Shown piece after piece: positions 8,226-15,816 of a DNA stretch of 64,000 nucleotides. A model generated the notes under the pieces. That model worked only from the letters and a program-made list of their open reading frames with translations. It ran no database searches and had not been told where the DNA came from. The first letter of the stretch is position 1. Every line of letters begins with the position of its first letter. Source of the stretch: Comamonas sp. KCTC 72670 (lineage in GTDB: Bacteria > Myxococcota > Myxococcia > Myxococcales > Myxococcaceae); contig BNCN01000005.1 in NCBI GenBank assembly GCA_014656495.1, positions 310,001 to 374,000 of the forward strand, written 5' to 3'. The position numbers were made by a program, and so were the translations under genes.

Positions 8226-9233
8226 ATGTATCGCCACTCCACCCAGCCGAACCGTCCCAGCTCCACCCTGACCCACACTGTCCGCCGTTTCACGCGCCAG
8301 TGGGAGCTGTTCCCGGCGTTGCTCCTCGTCGCGGCGGTGGGATGCGGCCCCGCAGGGCAGGTGGACGATGTGGGCGAGCCGGTGAGCACCCAGTCCTCCG
8401 GGCTGGTGTCGACGAACGGGCTGTCCACGAACGGGCTGTCCACGAACGGCTTGTCGACGAACGGCTTGTCGACAAACGGCTTGTCGACAAACGGCCTGTC
8501 CACGAATGGCTTGTCCACGAATGGCCTGTCCACGAACGGCTTCAACACGTGGTTCAGCCAGGATCCGGTCAAGTCCGAGGAGGTGATGCGGTACATCGTC
8601 CGCTGCGCGCTCCCCGCGGGCCAGTCCCTGTCGTACACGTACGCGGGGACCACGCACACGTGGCAGGGCTCGTTGGGGCTGGCCACGACCTGGGCGCATC
8701 CCCAGCAGGGGCTCAACGGGCCTTCGGTGATTGAGCAGCAGCTGGTGTCGAGCTGCCTGGCGGCGCACGTGAACAAGTTCGGCGTGCACCTGAACATCTC
8801 CGTGCTGGGCAAGGACTCGCTGGGCGTGGTCATCCCGACGACGTCCGAGGAGGTGCAGACCTACGCGCAGCCGGAGGCGGTCTTCTTCGGCAACCTCTTC
8901 AATGGCGCGGGGCTCTTCGCGGCGAATGACGCGCCCTACCTGGACTACGACCAGAGCACGGTGCGTGCGTGCGGCCTGTCGTCCTGGTCGGGGGACCCGG
9001 ACTGCGCGACGGTCATCACCCACGTGGGCTCCGCGCGGACCCACTGCCTCCAGGACACCGGGCGGAACTACTACACGCGCTGCACCTACAACGGCGTGAA
9101 CTACGTGCCGCTCACCACCCGCATCCGCGCCGAGGACATCTACCGGTGCGGTGACGGGACGTGCCAGCTCTCCGAGCGCTGCGGCACCAGCAACACGGCC
9201 GACAGCTGCGCGGCGGACTGTGGCGCCTGCTAG
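8226..9233 (+). CDS. Lipoprotein with nine tandem STNGL repeats and a Cys-rich C-terminus
   Basis: 335 residues from the ATG at 8226, with GGAGG five bases upstream. The N-terminal signal ends in a lipobox (LLVAAVGC, Cys near residue 36). Residues 62-106 are nine consecutive five-residue units, eight STNGL and a last STNGF. The central ~200 residues are unrecognised, with spaced cysteines. The C-terminus 'CGDGTCQLSERCGTSNTADS' followed by CAADCGAC belongs to the Cys-rich C-x-D-G-x-C...E-x-C...D-C-G ending seen in many exported myxobacterial proteins. STNGL-type repeats are, to my knowledge, characteristic of myxobacterial lipoproteins of unknown function. It is probably a cell-surface or outer-membrane lipoprotein. 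Confidence 0.85.
   Translation: MYRHSTQPNRPSSTLTHTVRRFTRQWELFPALLLVAAVGCGPAGQVDDVGEPVSTQSSGLVSTNGLSTNGLSTNGLSTNGLSTNGLSTNGLSTNGLSTNGLSTNGFNTWFSQDPVKSEEVMRYIVRCALPAGQSLSYTYAGTTHTWQGSLGLATTWAHPQQGLNGPSVIEQQLVSSCLAAHVNKFGVHLNISVLGKDSLGVVIPTTSEEVQTYAQPEAVFFGNLFNGAGLFAANDAPYLDYDQSTVRACGLSSWSGDPDCATVITHVGSARTHCLQDTGRNYYTRCTYNGVNYVPLTTRIRAEDIYRCGDGTCQLSERCGTSNTADSCAADCGAC
8409..8543 (+). repeat. Nine 15-bp tandem repeats encoding STNG(L/F)
   Basis: Units of 15 bases (TCN-AC(G/A)-AA(C/T)-GG(G/C)-(C/T)TG), in frame. They differ almost only at synonymous positions: TCG/TCC, ACG/ACA, AAC/AAT, GGG/GGC, TTG/CTG. The last unit ends TTC. The drift at silent sites with strict amino-acid conservation shows selection on the peptide and also makes the array a likely site of slippage. 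Confidence 0.95.
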
Positions 9234-9418
9234 GGCGTGACAGTCCTCGCGGCGCCCCCGTGCCGCGCGCAGGACGCGGTCTTCCTCCTACCCCTCGGGA
9301 GGACTCCGTGAGTGACACAGCCTGTTCGAGCGCGGCAAGGGCCGCATCCAGGCTGGAGGTGCTGTTCCCGGGCCTTCCCCGCATGCCCGGACTCGTGAGC
9401 GCGACTTGGGATTGTGAG

Positions 9419-10159
9419 TCAGCGGACCGGGACTTCGCGGAAGACGACGCCGTCGAGCTCCAACTGTTGGACTGTGTCGACGAAGCGCTGGGTCGCGAGG
9501 ATGAGCGTGGGCCAGTCCGCGAGACGGAAGAGGTCCACGGGGGTGGGCAGGGATTGCGCGTCGAGGAGGTAGGGGTCGGGGAGGTCGTAGCTTTCGACGC
9601 CGCAGCGTGGGCACGGTGGCTTGCGGTCGGCGGGAAGGCAGTCGGGGTGAAAGTGCCCGTGGTGTTCGAGCTGCAACTCCCAGAGCTCGGGGGCCTGTTC
9701 GTCACGGTGCCGCACGTTGAGGCGGCAACCTTGCAGCCCGTGGATGCCGGACGCTTGAAGTCTTTCGAGGGCTTCCCGGTACATGCAGAGCGTCCAGGGC
9801 ACGGGGAGATGAATCTCGCCAAAGAGCCCACGTGCGGTGCCGGTCATGGGGCCGAAGCTCGCGCCGGGTTCCAGGAGGAGTCCCGCGGGCAGCCAGGACC
9901 GGAGTTGCTCCGTCAACCGCGTCAGCACGTCTTGCGGTTCGGCCCGGGGCTGCCGGTACTGCGCCTGATGGGGGAACTCCGTCAGGTCGACACAGGGGTA
10001 CTCGAGGCCCGTGGTGGACCAGGTCTGGCCACAGCCCGAGCAGTTCTCGAGCCCTGGCAGGAACCATGGGTGGGTGGCGCGCAGGTGTCCCGTGAAGCCC
10101 GCTGCCACATCGGGTTCCAGCTTGTAGACGTTCATGGGGCTCGTGGCACCGCTGGTCAT
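9419..10159 (-). CDS. SitI6-like double-CXXCG immunity protein
   Basis: 246 residues. Two zinc-knuckle-like motifs, C40-S-G-C43-G near the N-terminus and C183-P-R-C186-G in the C-terminal half, define the Myxococcus double-CXXCG family (the paralogous group now described as SitI6 immunity proteins). The start overlaps the stop of the upstream toxin gene in an ATGA (10156-10159), so the two are translationally coupled; a second ATG eight codons in (MNVYKLEPD) is the alternative start. There is no signal peptide, so it acts in the cytoplasm. By analogy with Sit systems it neutralises the partner SitA toxin when sibling cells deliver it by outer-membrane exchange. It ends convergently 185 bases from the STNGL lipoprotein gene. 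Confidence 0.85.
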   Translation of the reverse strand: MTSGATSPMNVYKLEPDVAAGFTGHLRATHPWFLPGLENCSGCGQTWSTTGLEYPCVDLTEFPHQAQYRQPRAEPQDVLTRLTEQLRSWLPAGLLLEPGASFGPMTGTARGLFGEIHLPVPWTLCMYREALERLQASGIHGLQGCRLNVRHRDEQAPELWELQLEHHGHFHPDCLPADRKPPCPRCGVESYDLPDPYLLDAQSLPTPVDLFRLADWPTLILATQRFVDTVQQLELDGVVFREVPVR

Positions 10160-10845
10160 GGGCTTCGCCGATAATAAGGGCCAACGGGGCCGGTCAACTC
10201 GAAGCGATAGATGAGCGCACCCGCATGGCGGAAGATCTCTTCGCGAGATGCTCTGCGCCCGGGTCCGAGGATGAATTGCCGCCAGGCTTCGTTCCAGAGT
10301 CCTTCCGACGGTCCGCCTCCGTGAATGCGACGGTGGAGGTGGGTCGGGATGAGCATCGTGTAGTCATGAATGTTGATGTTGCGCACCCTGAACCAGCTCG
10401 AGAGGTCGATGGCCTGAGGGAAGATGTGGTGCTTCTGCATCCGCGGAGCAGGCAGCGCGAGCGGAGGCCGTAGCGGCGGCCGCTCCGGGTACCAGCGGAA
10501 GGTCATCACGGGCTCGGCGCCCTGTCGCAGCCAGGGACTCCTGCGCCACCACCGCCCCGGCCGTGCGGGCCCCATGGGGAAACCTGGCCGCATGGCGAGG
10601 GTCGCACCAGGAGCCGGCGCTTCCTCCGAATGGAGCGGGACGTCGTCCGAGCTCACGTCCGCGCAGGGAAAGAGGCCGCACATGCCCTCTTCGCAGCCGA
10701 GCACCACGCAATGGTCCTCGCTGGGCGCCTCGCAGTGAGCATCCCCCGCGCCCTCCCACGCCTGCATCAGGGGCTGCCGCGAAGCGCAGGCCGCTCCCAG
10801 CCACGCCATGAACAGCACACACCACGATGAGGCGGCCGTCCGCAT
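10156..10845 (-). CDS. SitA6-like polymorphic toxin lipoprotein
   Basis: 229 residues, preceded by GGGGGA. The signal peptide ends at C20 (LGAAC), which fits a lipoprotein sorted to the outer membrane. After a Cys-rich linker (C38, C46, C51, C56, C61) and a Pro-rich stretch, the C-terminal third carries a His-rich nuclease-like core: KHHIFPQ (H139, H140), then IHDYT and HRRIHGGGP (H171, H175) and 'WNEAWRQF'. This arrangement is characteristic of the Myxococcus lipoprotein family designated SitA6. Known Sit toxins pass between kin through TraA/B outer-membrane exchange and kill recipients lacking the matching SitI. The nuclease assignment is inferred from the HH...H...H pattern. The gene overlaps the immunity gene by four bases. 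Confidence 0.85.
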   Translation of the reverse strand: MRTAASSWCVLFMAWLGAACASRQPLMQAWEGAGDAHCEAPSEDHCVVLGCEEGMCGLFPCADVSSDDVPLHSEEAPAPGATLAMRPGFPMGPARPGRWWRRSPWLRQGAEPVMTFRWYPERPPLRPPLALPAPRMQKHHIFPQAIDLSSWFRVRNINIHDYTMLIPTHLHRRIHGGGPSEGLWNEAWRQFILGPGRRASREEIFRHAGALIYRFELTGPVGPYYRRSP

Positions 10846-10898
10846 GAGTCCCCCGGGCAGGTGCCGCGGCCTGACGCATCACGCGCCGCCGCGGCAGC

Positions 10899-10942
10899 CA
10901 AAAACAGAGGCCCACCCAGCGCCTGGATGCGCGGGGTGGGCC
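10899..10942 (-). terminator. Rho-independent terminator of the small secreted-protein gene
   Basis: Read on the minus strand, GGCCCACCC (10942-10934) and GGGTGGGCC (10917-10909) form a perfect 9-bp stem, extended inside by GCGC pairing. It is followed by TCTG and then five T (10904-10900). It begins about 20 bases after the stop at 10965 and isolates that gene from the toxin gene at 10845. Confidence 0.85.
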
Positions 10943-10964
10943 GGGCTTCTTCAACGGCGGTGGG

Positions 10965-11291
10965 TCAGCGCACGCTCGCCGTCACGGGCTGCGCCGCGCA
11001 GGCCGACGCCATGCCGGGCATGGCGCTCTGGCGTGGCTCGACCGATGAGAGCTCGTCCTCCTCCTCGGAAGGGTCCTGGGCGCTCGGCGAGCACGTGCCT
11101 CCCACCTCGTAGTCGTTGAACCACTTCTCACAGGTGATGACGCGGAAGCTCCACGGGATGGCACAGACGAGCGAGCAGGACGGCGTGTCGACACATTGCA
11201 CATCGCAGTCCGGCGGGAGCGCGAGCGCGGACACGGGGGCGAGGATGAGCGCGGCGGCACTGGCTGCGAGGACTTTCGAAAGCAGTTTCAT
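10965..11291 (-). CDS. Small secreted Cys-rich protein
   Basis: 108 residues with GGAGG five bases before the ATG. A clear signal peptide (MKLLSKVLAASAAALILAPV...ALA) is followed by a mature region of about 84 residues with seven cysteines, five of them in the first 45 (for example CDVQC, CSLVC). An acidic patch (DPSEEEDELSS) sits near the middle. I do not recognise a family. Disulfide pairing in the periplasm or outside the cell is likely. It is flanked upstream by the divergent beta-oxidation operon and downstream by its own terminator. Confidence 0.72.
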   Translation of the reverse strand: MKLLSKVLAASAAALILAPVSALALPPDCDVQCVDTPSCSLVCAIPWSFRVITCEKWFNDYEVGGTCSPSAQDPSEEEDELSSVEPRQSAMPGMASACAAQPVTASVR

Positions 11292-11474
11292 GAAGCCTCC
11301 ACGGTGACGAGAGGCCGAGCCCGAAGAGCGCCCGGCCGCGGCATTATCGAATCAGACTCGGAAAACAGCAAAAGCAGCCATGGCGGCAATTTTCACTGCG
11401 TCGCAGCGCGACCCAACCCCGGTCGGATGACGCGATTGGTCGAAAGTGATTGTGAATTCTGGCCATCGCCCGCT

Positions 11475-11491
11475 ATTGACACTCTGCCAAT
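11475..11491 (+). promoter_or_regulatory. Candidate promoter/TetR operator of the beta-oxidation operon
   Basis: ATTGACACTCTGCCAAT is an inverted repeat with 6 of 7 arm pairs matched (ATTGACA / TGCCAAT, 3-base centre). It contains a perfect TTGACA (11476-11481), which could be a -35 box; no convincing -10 box is visible 16-18 bases further on. It lies 44 bases before the first gene of an operon whose second gene encodes a TetR repressor, so autoregulation by occlusion of the promoter is plausible. The rest of the 243-base gap shows nothing else recognisable. Confidence 0.45.
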
Positions 11492-11534
11492 AGGTACCCA
11501 TCATCACCCGCATCGAAGCCACGGGGCACCCTCC

Positions 11535-12377
11535 ATGACCTACGAACACATCCGGTCCTCGGTGGCGGACCGGGTCGCCACAGTCGAGCTTCACCGGCCC
11601 GAAGCACGAAATGGGTTCACGGTGACCATGGCGGACGAGCTCGACGCCGCGCTCGCCGTGGCCGACGCCGACGAGGCGGTGCGCGCCGTCATCCTCACGG
11701 GGGCGGGCAAGGACTTCTGCGTGGGGGCGGACCTGAGCGGCAGCTCGCTCGAGGTGACGAACACGGAGCCTCCTGAAGGCGACTGGGTGGAGCCCGCCAC
11801 CCGGGTGACGCGGCGCATGTTCGCGATGCAGAAGCCGGTCATCGCGGCCATCCGAGGCGCCGCGGTGGGCGTGGGCTCGACGATGCTGTTGCCCGCGGAC
11901 TTCCGTCTCTCGGCCAAGGACAGCCGCTTCGGCTTCGTCTTCAGCAAACGCGGCATCTACCCGGAGGCGGGCTCGACGTGGTTCCTGCCGCGCATCGTCG
12001 GGCTGGGACGCGCGCTCGACTGGATGGTGAGCGGCCGGCTGATTCCCGCGGAAGAGGCCCTGGGCGCGGGGTTGGTCCGCTCCCTCCATGAGCCGGATGC
12101 GGTGCTCGACGCCGCGCGCACGCTCGCCCGGGAGCTCGTGGAGACGACCGCGCCGGTGTCCGTGGCCGTCATCCGTCAGGCGCTCTACCAGATGAGCGCA
12201 TTGCCTTCGCCGGAGCCTGCCTTCCAACTCGACAGCCGTCTCATCGCGAGCCTGAGCCGGAGCGCGGATGCGCTAGAAGGCGTCATGGCATTCATGCAGA
12301 AGAGGCCTCCTCGCTTCACCCGGACGTTGGCGCACGACCTGCCCGCATTCCTCCCGTGGCGGGAGGTGACGCGATGA
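11535..12377 (+). CDS. Enoyl-CoA hydratase/isomerase (crotonase) family protein
   Basis: 280 residues from the ATG at 11535. Crotonase features: the 'GAGKDFCVGADLSG' segment supplying the first oxyanion-hole amide, 'AIRGAAVGVGSTMLLPADFR' supplying the second, and Y-P-E-A-G-S at the position of the catalytic glutamate of hydratases. Expected to hydrate or isomerise trans-enoyl-CoA in the cytoplasm. First gene of the catabolic operon; its stop overlaps the start of the tetR gene by four bases (ATGA, 12374-12377). The operon also encodes a separate FadJ-like hydratase, so this enzyme may serve a branched, aromatic or otherwise special substrate. Confidence 0.88.
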   Translation: MTYEHIRSSVADRVATVELHRPEARNGFTVTMADELDAALAVADADEAVRAVILTGAGKDFCVGADLSGSSLEVTNTEPPEGDWVEPATRVTRRMFAMQKPVIAAIRGAAVGVGSTMLLPADFRLSAKDSRFGFVFSKRGIYPEAGSTWFLPRIVGLGRALDWMVSGRLIPAEEALGAGLVRSLHEPDAVLDAARTLARELVETTAPVSVAVIRQALYQMSALPSPEPAFQLDSRLIASLSRSADALEGVMAFMQKRPPRFTRTLAHDLPAFLPWREVTR

Positions 12378-13048
12378 GCTCGGCGGATGCACCACGCTGG
12401 ACACGGCTGGAGCCCGACGCGCGCCGGGAGCAGATCCTGGCGTGTGCGACGCGGCTGTTCGGTGAGCGCCCCTACGCGGAGGTCTCCACCACGGACATCG
12501 CCCGGGAGGCCGGCGTCGCCCGCGGGCTGCTCAACCACTACTTCGGCCAGAAGCGCGACCTCTACCTGAAGGTCGTGAAGAGGATGCTGCTCATGCCCGG
12601 ACTGGAAGAGAAGGTGAGTGCGACCGGAAGCCTGCGGCAGCGGGTGGAGCGCAGCGTCGAGTGGTACCTCGACACGGTGGCCGCCCACGGCAAGACGTAC
12701 GTGGCCGTCACCGGAGCCGGCAGCATCGCGGACCCGGAGGTGGAGCGCATCATCGCGGAGGCGGACGACGTGGCCGCCGCGAAGACGCTCCAGTTCCTGG
12801 GCCTCAAGGTCGAGGTCGGCAGTGACGCGCGCCACCGGGCGATGATGCGCTCCTACGCGGGCCTGGTGAAGTCCACCATCCGGGAGTGGATTCGCGGCGG
12901 CACGCTCTCTCGCGAGGACGCGCACCTGCTGCTGAGCGAGTCGCTGATCACCATCGTCCGGGACGTCTTCCCCCACCTGCATCAACAGCCCGGCCCGGAG
13001 CGCCCCGCGCCGAAGGCCGCATCCAAGCGGAGCAAGGACGCGAAATGA
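12374..13048 (+). CDS. TetR-family transcriptional regulator
   Basis: 224 residues. The start is fixed by the ATGA overlap with the upstream gene. The N-terminal TetR helix-turn-helix spans about residues 15-62 (RREQILACATRLF...STTDIAREAGVARGLLNHYFGQKRDLY). The C-terminal ligand domain is variable, as usual. Lying inside a fatty-acid-type operon, it probably senses an acyl-CoA and represses the operon, possibly through the inverted repeat at 11475-11491. The stop overlaps the next gene's start (ATGA, 13045-13048). Confidence 0.9.
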   Translation: MSSADAPRWTRLEPDARREQILACATRLFGERPYAEVSTTDIAREAGVARGLLNHYFGQKRDLYLKVVKRMLLMPGLEEKVSATGSLRQRVERSVEWYLDTVAAHGKTYVAVTGAGSIADPEVERIIAEADDVAAAKTLQFLGLKVEVGSDARHRAMMRSYAGLVKSTIREWIRGGTLSREDAHLLLSESLITIVRDVFPHLHQQPGPERPAPKAASKRSKDAK

Positions 13049-13875
13049 CGACCTCGGGCCCTCTCGCGGGACGCACGCTGCTGATGTCCGGAGGCAGCCG
13101 TGGCATCGGTCTGGCGATTGGCATCGCCGCGGGGCGGCTGGGTGCCAACGTCGTGTTGCTGGCGAAGACAGACACGCCAGACCCCCGGCTTCCCGGGACG
13201 GTGCACACGGCGGCGCAGGCCATCCAGGACGCGGGGGGCCAGGCGCTCGCGGTGGTGGGCGACGTGCGTGAGGAGGCGGACGTGCAGCGCGCCGTGGATG
13301 GCGCCGTGGCGCGGTTTGGCGGCATCGACTTCTGCGTGAACAACGCGAGCGCGCTGGCGCCGCTGAAGACCGAGGAGCTGCCGCTCAAGCGCTTCGAATT
13401 GATGCAGCAGATTCAGCTCCGGGGGACGTTCCTGCTGACGCGCGCGGCGCTTCCCCATCTGCGCCGCTCGCCGCACGCGCACATCTTGTCGCTGTCCCCG
13501 CCCGTCAACCTGGCGCCGCATTGGCTGGGCCAGCACCCCGCGTACACGATGGCGAAGTATGGGATGACGCTGCTCACGCTGGGCTGGGCCGCGGAGTTCG
13601 CGGAGGCGGGCATCGCGGCGAACGCGCTCTGGCCCCGGACGCTCATCGCCACGGCGGCGGTGAAGAACCTCCTGGGCGGCGATGCATCCATGCAGCGCGC
13701 CCGCGCGCCAGAAATCATGGCGGACGCCGCAGTGGCCATCCTTCAACGCCCGCCGCGCGACTGCACCGGAAAGACCTTCATCGACGAAGACGTCCTGCGC
13801 GACGAAGGCATCACCGACTTCAGTGGGTACGGCGGCGGTCCCGACGTGCTGCTCGACCTCTACGTCGACCCCTGA
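13045..13875 (+). CDS. Short-chain dehydrogenase/reductase, HSDL2-like
   Basis: 276 residues. Classical SDR signatures: the nucleotide loop SGGSRGIG near residue 13, NNAS in the middle, and Y-T-M-A-K as the catalytic Tyr/Lys pair; the catalytic Ser region reads HILSLSPPVN. The wording (LLAKTD...HTAAQAIQ...GGQALAVVGDVR) is that of the hydroxysteroid-dehydrogenase-like-2 group, which also includes SDRs of acyclic-isoprenoid degradation. NAD(P)-dependent oxidation or reduction of an acyl or alcohol intermediate is inferred. Start by ATGA overlap with tetR. Confidence 0.85.
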   Translation: MTTSGPLAGRTLLMSGGSRGIGLAIGIAAGRLGANVVLLAKTDTPDPRLPGTVHTAAQAIQDAGGQALAVVGDVREEADVQRAVDGAVARFGGIDFCVNNASALAPLKTEELPLKRFELMQQIQLRGTFLLTRAALPHLRRSPHAHILSLSPPVNLAPHWLGQHPAYTMAKYGMTLLTLGWAAEFAEAGIAANALWPRTLIATAAVKNLLGGDASMQRARAPEIMADAAVAILQRPPRDCTGKTFIDEDVLRDEGITDFSGYGGGPDVLLDLYVDP

Positions 13876-13943
13876 GACGACGGGCGCCCACCGCGCCGTT
13901 TGACATTGCAGTCCAGCGCAACAGTGAACCGGAGGGGACGCCC

Positions 13944-15782
13944 ATGCACCCGTCGTTCGCAGACCTGGAGGCGCAGTGCCAATCCCTGGCGAATCAGCTC
14001 ACGCTGCCGCTCTTGCTGGAGCGCAACGCCAGGGAGTACGCGGACGCCCCGGCGCTCACCGCGGGGGAGATGACGCTCACGTGGACGCGGCTCCGTGAAC
14101 GGACGGCCGCGCTCTCTCGGGGGCTGGGTGCGCTGGGCCTGAAGCGCGGCGAGCGGATGATGATCATGATGTCCAGCCGCCCGGAGCATTGGCTCATCGA
14201 CTATGCGGCCGTGCACCTGGGCGCCATCTCCTGTACCGCGTACCAGACGCTGAGCATCGAGCAGATTGGCTACGTGGCGAAGCAGAGCCAGGCCCGCGTC
14301 GTCGTGTTGGAGGGCGCCGTCGAGGTCGGCCGCTGGCAGCCGGTGCTCGAGTCCCTGGACGCGCTCACGCACATCATCGTCGTGGACGCCGCGGCCATTC
14401 CCCCGGGGGATTCGCGCTTCGTGTCCTTCGCGGAGGTGGAGGCGAAGGGCCGCGCGCTGCACCAGGCCGACCCGTCTGTCTTCGAGTCAGGCTGGAAGCC
14501 CATCCGGCCCGAGGACCCCATCGCGATGATGTACACCTCCGGCACCACCGGAGACCCGAAGGGCGTGGTGCTGAGCCACCGCAACGCCTTCTACGAGGCC
14601 ATCGCCGTGGACGCGGTGGTGCCCGTGCCGATGCGGTCCACCTCCATCGCCTACCTGCCGCTGGCCCACATCGCGGAGCGGGAGCTGGGGCTCTACCGCT
14701 TTCTCTACAAGGCCCTGCACGTCTACATCTGTTCGGACCCCGCTGGCGTGATTCCGTTGATGGCCAAGGCGCGTCCGCCGGCTTTCTTCGGCGTCCCGCG
14801 TGTCTGGGAGAAGCTGGCCGCGGGGTTGAAGGCGAAGCTGGACGCGATGCCGCCCGCCCAGCGTGAGCCCCTGCTCACCGCGCACGCGACGCTGGTGGAA
14901 GTATTTCGGCTGGAGGGCTCGGGGCGCGCGGTGCCGCCCGAGCTCGCGAAGAAGGCGGCCGAGGCGGAGGAGAAGGTCCTCAAGCCCCTGCGCGGGGCCA
15001 TGGGCATGGACGCGCTCGAGTGGGCGAGCAGCGGCTCCGCGCCCATCCCCGTGGAGGTGCTGGAGTTCCTCGGCGGCTTCGGGCTCAAGGTGCTGGAGGT
15101 CTGGGGCATGAGCGAGACCACCGGCTGCGCCACCCTCAACACGCCCTCGGACTTCCGCGTGGGCTCCGTGGGGCGGCCCATCCCCGGGCTGCAGCTTCGG
15201 CTGGCGCCCGATGACGAGATTTTCGTCCGGGGCCCCGTGCTGTTCATGGGCTACCTGGCGGCGGACGGGCAGATTGTCAGCGCGGTGGATGCGGACGGTT
15301 GGCTCCCCACCGGAGACATCGGCTCGTTGGACGCGGAGGGCTACCTCACCATCACCGACCGCAAGAAAGAGCTGCTCATCACCTCCAGCGGGAAGAACAT
15401 CGCCCCGTCGAAAATCGAGGGCATGCTGCGCGCGCACCCGCTCGTCGGGCAGGCGATTGCGATTGGTGACAGCCGACCCTTCGTGACGGCGCTCATCAGC
15501 CTGGATCCGGACGCCGCGCCGGTCTGGGCCAAGGCGCGCGGCCTGGGGGCTCGGACGCTGGAGGAGCTCTCGCGGGACGCCTCGGTTCGCGCCGAGCTGG
15601 AGGCGTTGATGACCACCGTCAACGTCCGGCTCTCTCGCGCGGAGCAGGTGAAACACTTTCACGTGGTGGCCGAGAACTGGACCCCCGTGTCAGGCGAGCT
15701 GACCCCCAGCCTGAAGCTCAAGCGCCGCGTGATTCTGGCGCAGTACGCCGAGCGCATCGCCGCGTTCTACGAGAACGCCTGA
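13944..15782 (+). CDS. Long-chain-fatty-acid--CoA ligase-like AMP-binding enzyme
   Basis: 612 residues from the ATG at 13944, with GGAGGGG seven bases upstream. ANL-superfamily motifs: the P-loop MYTSGTTGDPKGVVLSH (about 196-212), the Y/W-G-x-S/T-E type WGMSETTG, and the hinge/adenylate motif 'GWLPTGDIGSLDAEGYLTIT' followed by DRKKELLITSSGKNI. Activates a carboxylic acid to its acyl-CoA, feeding the dehydrogenases downstream. A TTGACA at 13900-13905 in the 68-base gap may mark an internal promoter, but there is no good -10 box. Confidence 0.92.
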   Translation: MHPSFADLEAQCQSLANQLTLPLLLERNAREYADAPALTAGEMTLTWTRLRERTAALSRGLGALGLKRGERMMIMMSSRPEHWLIDYAAVHLGAISCTAYQTLSIEQIGYVAKQSQARVVVLEGAVEVGRWQPVLESLDALTHIIVVDAAAIPPGDSRFVSFAEVEAKGRALHQADPSVFESGWKPIRPEDPIAMMYTSGTTGDPKGVVLSHRNAFYEAIAVDAVVPVPMRSTSIAYLPLAHIAERELGLYRFLYKALHVYICSDPAGVIPLMAKARPPAFFGVPRVWEKLAAGLKAKLDAMPPAQREPLLTAHATLVEVFRLEGSGRAVPPELAKKAAEAEEKVLKPLRGAMGMDALEWASSGSAPIPVEVLEFLGGFGLKVLEVWGMSETTGCATLNTPSDFRVGSVGRPIPGLQLRLAPDDEIFVRGPVLFMGYLAADGQIVSAVDADGWLPTGDIGSLDAEGYLTITDRKKELLITSSGKNIAPSKIEGMLRAHPLVGQAIAIGDSRPFVTALISLDPDAAPVWAKARGLGARTLEELSRDASVRAELEALMTTVNVRLSRAEQVKHFHVVAENWTPVSGELTPSLKLKRRVILAQYAERIAAFYENA

Positions 15783-15816
15783 CGTCTCACCCGCCGCAAA
15801 GCCTCTCAGAGCCCCC

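Noticed and set aside
8409..8543. Short direct repeats that could suggest a CRISPR array
   Set aside because: Units are 15 bases, contiguous with no spacers, and in frame within a lipoprotein gene.
9234..9418. Extra small gene or terminator between the STNGL lipoprotein and the immunity gene
   Set aside because: Only a 6-bp hairpin (CGCGGC/GCCGCG) without T-run, and the frames there are shadows of the immunity gene.
13900..13943. Internal promoter before the acyl-CoA ligase gene
   Set aside because: TTGACA is present but no -10 box lies at proper distance; short gap and same strand favour one operon.
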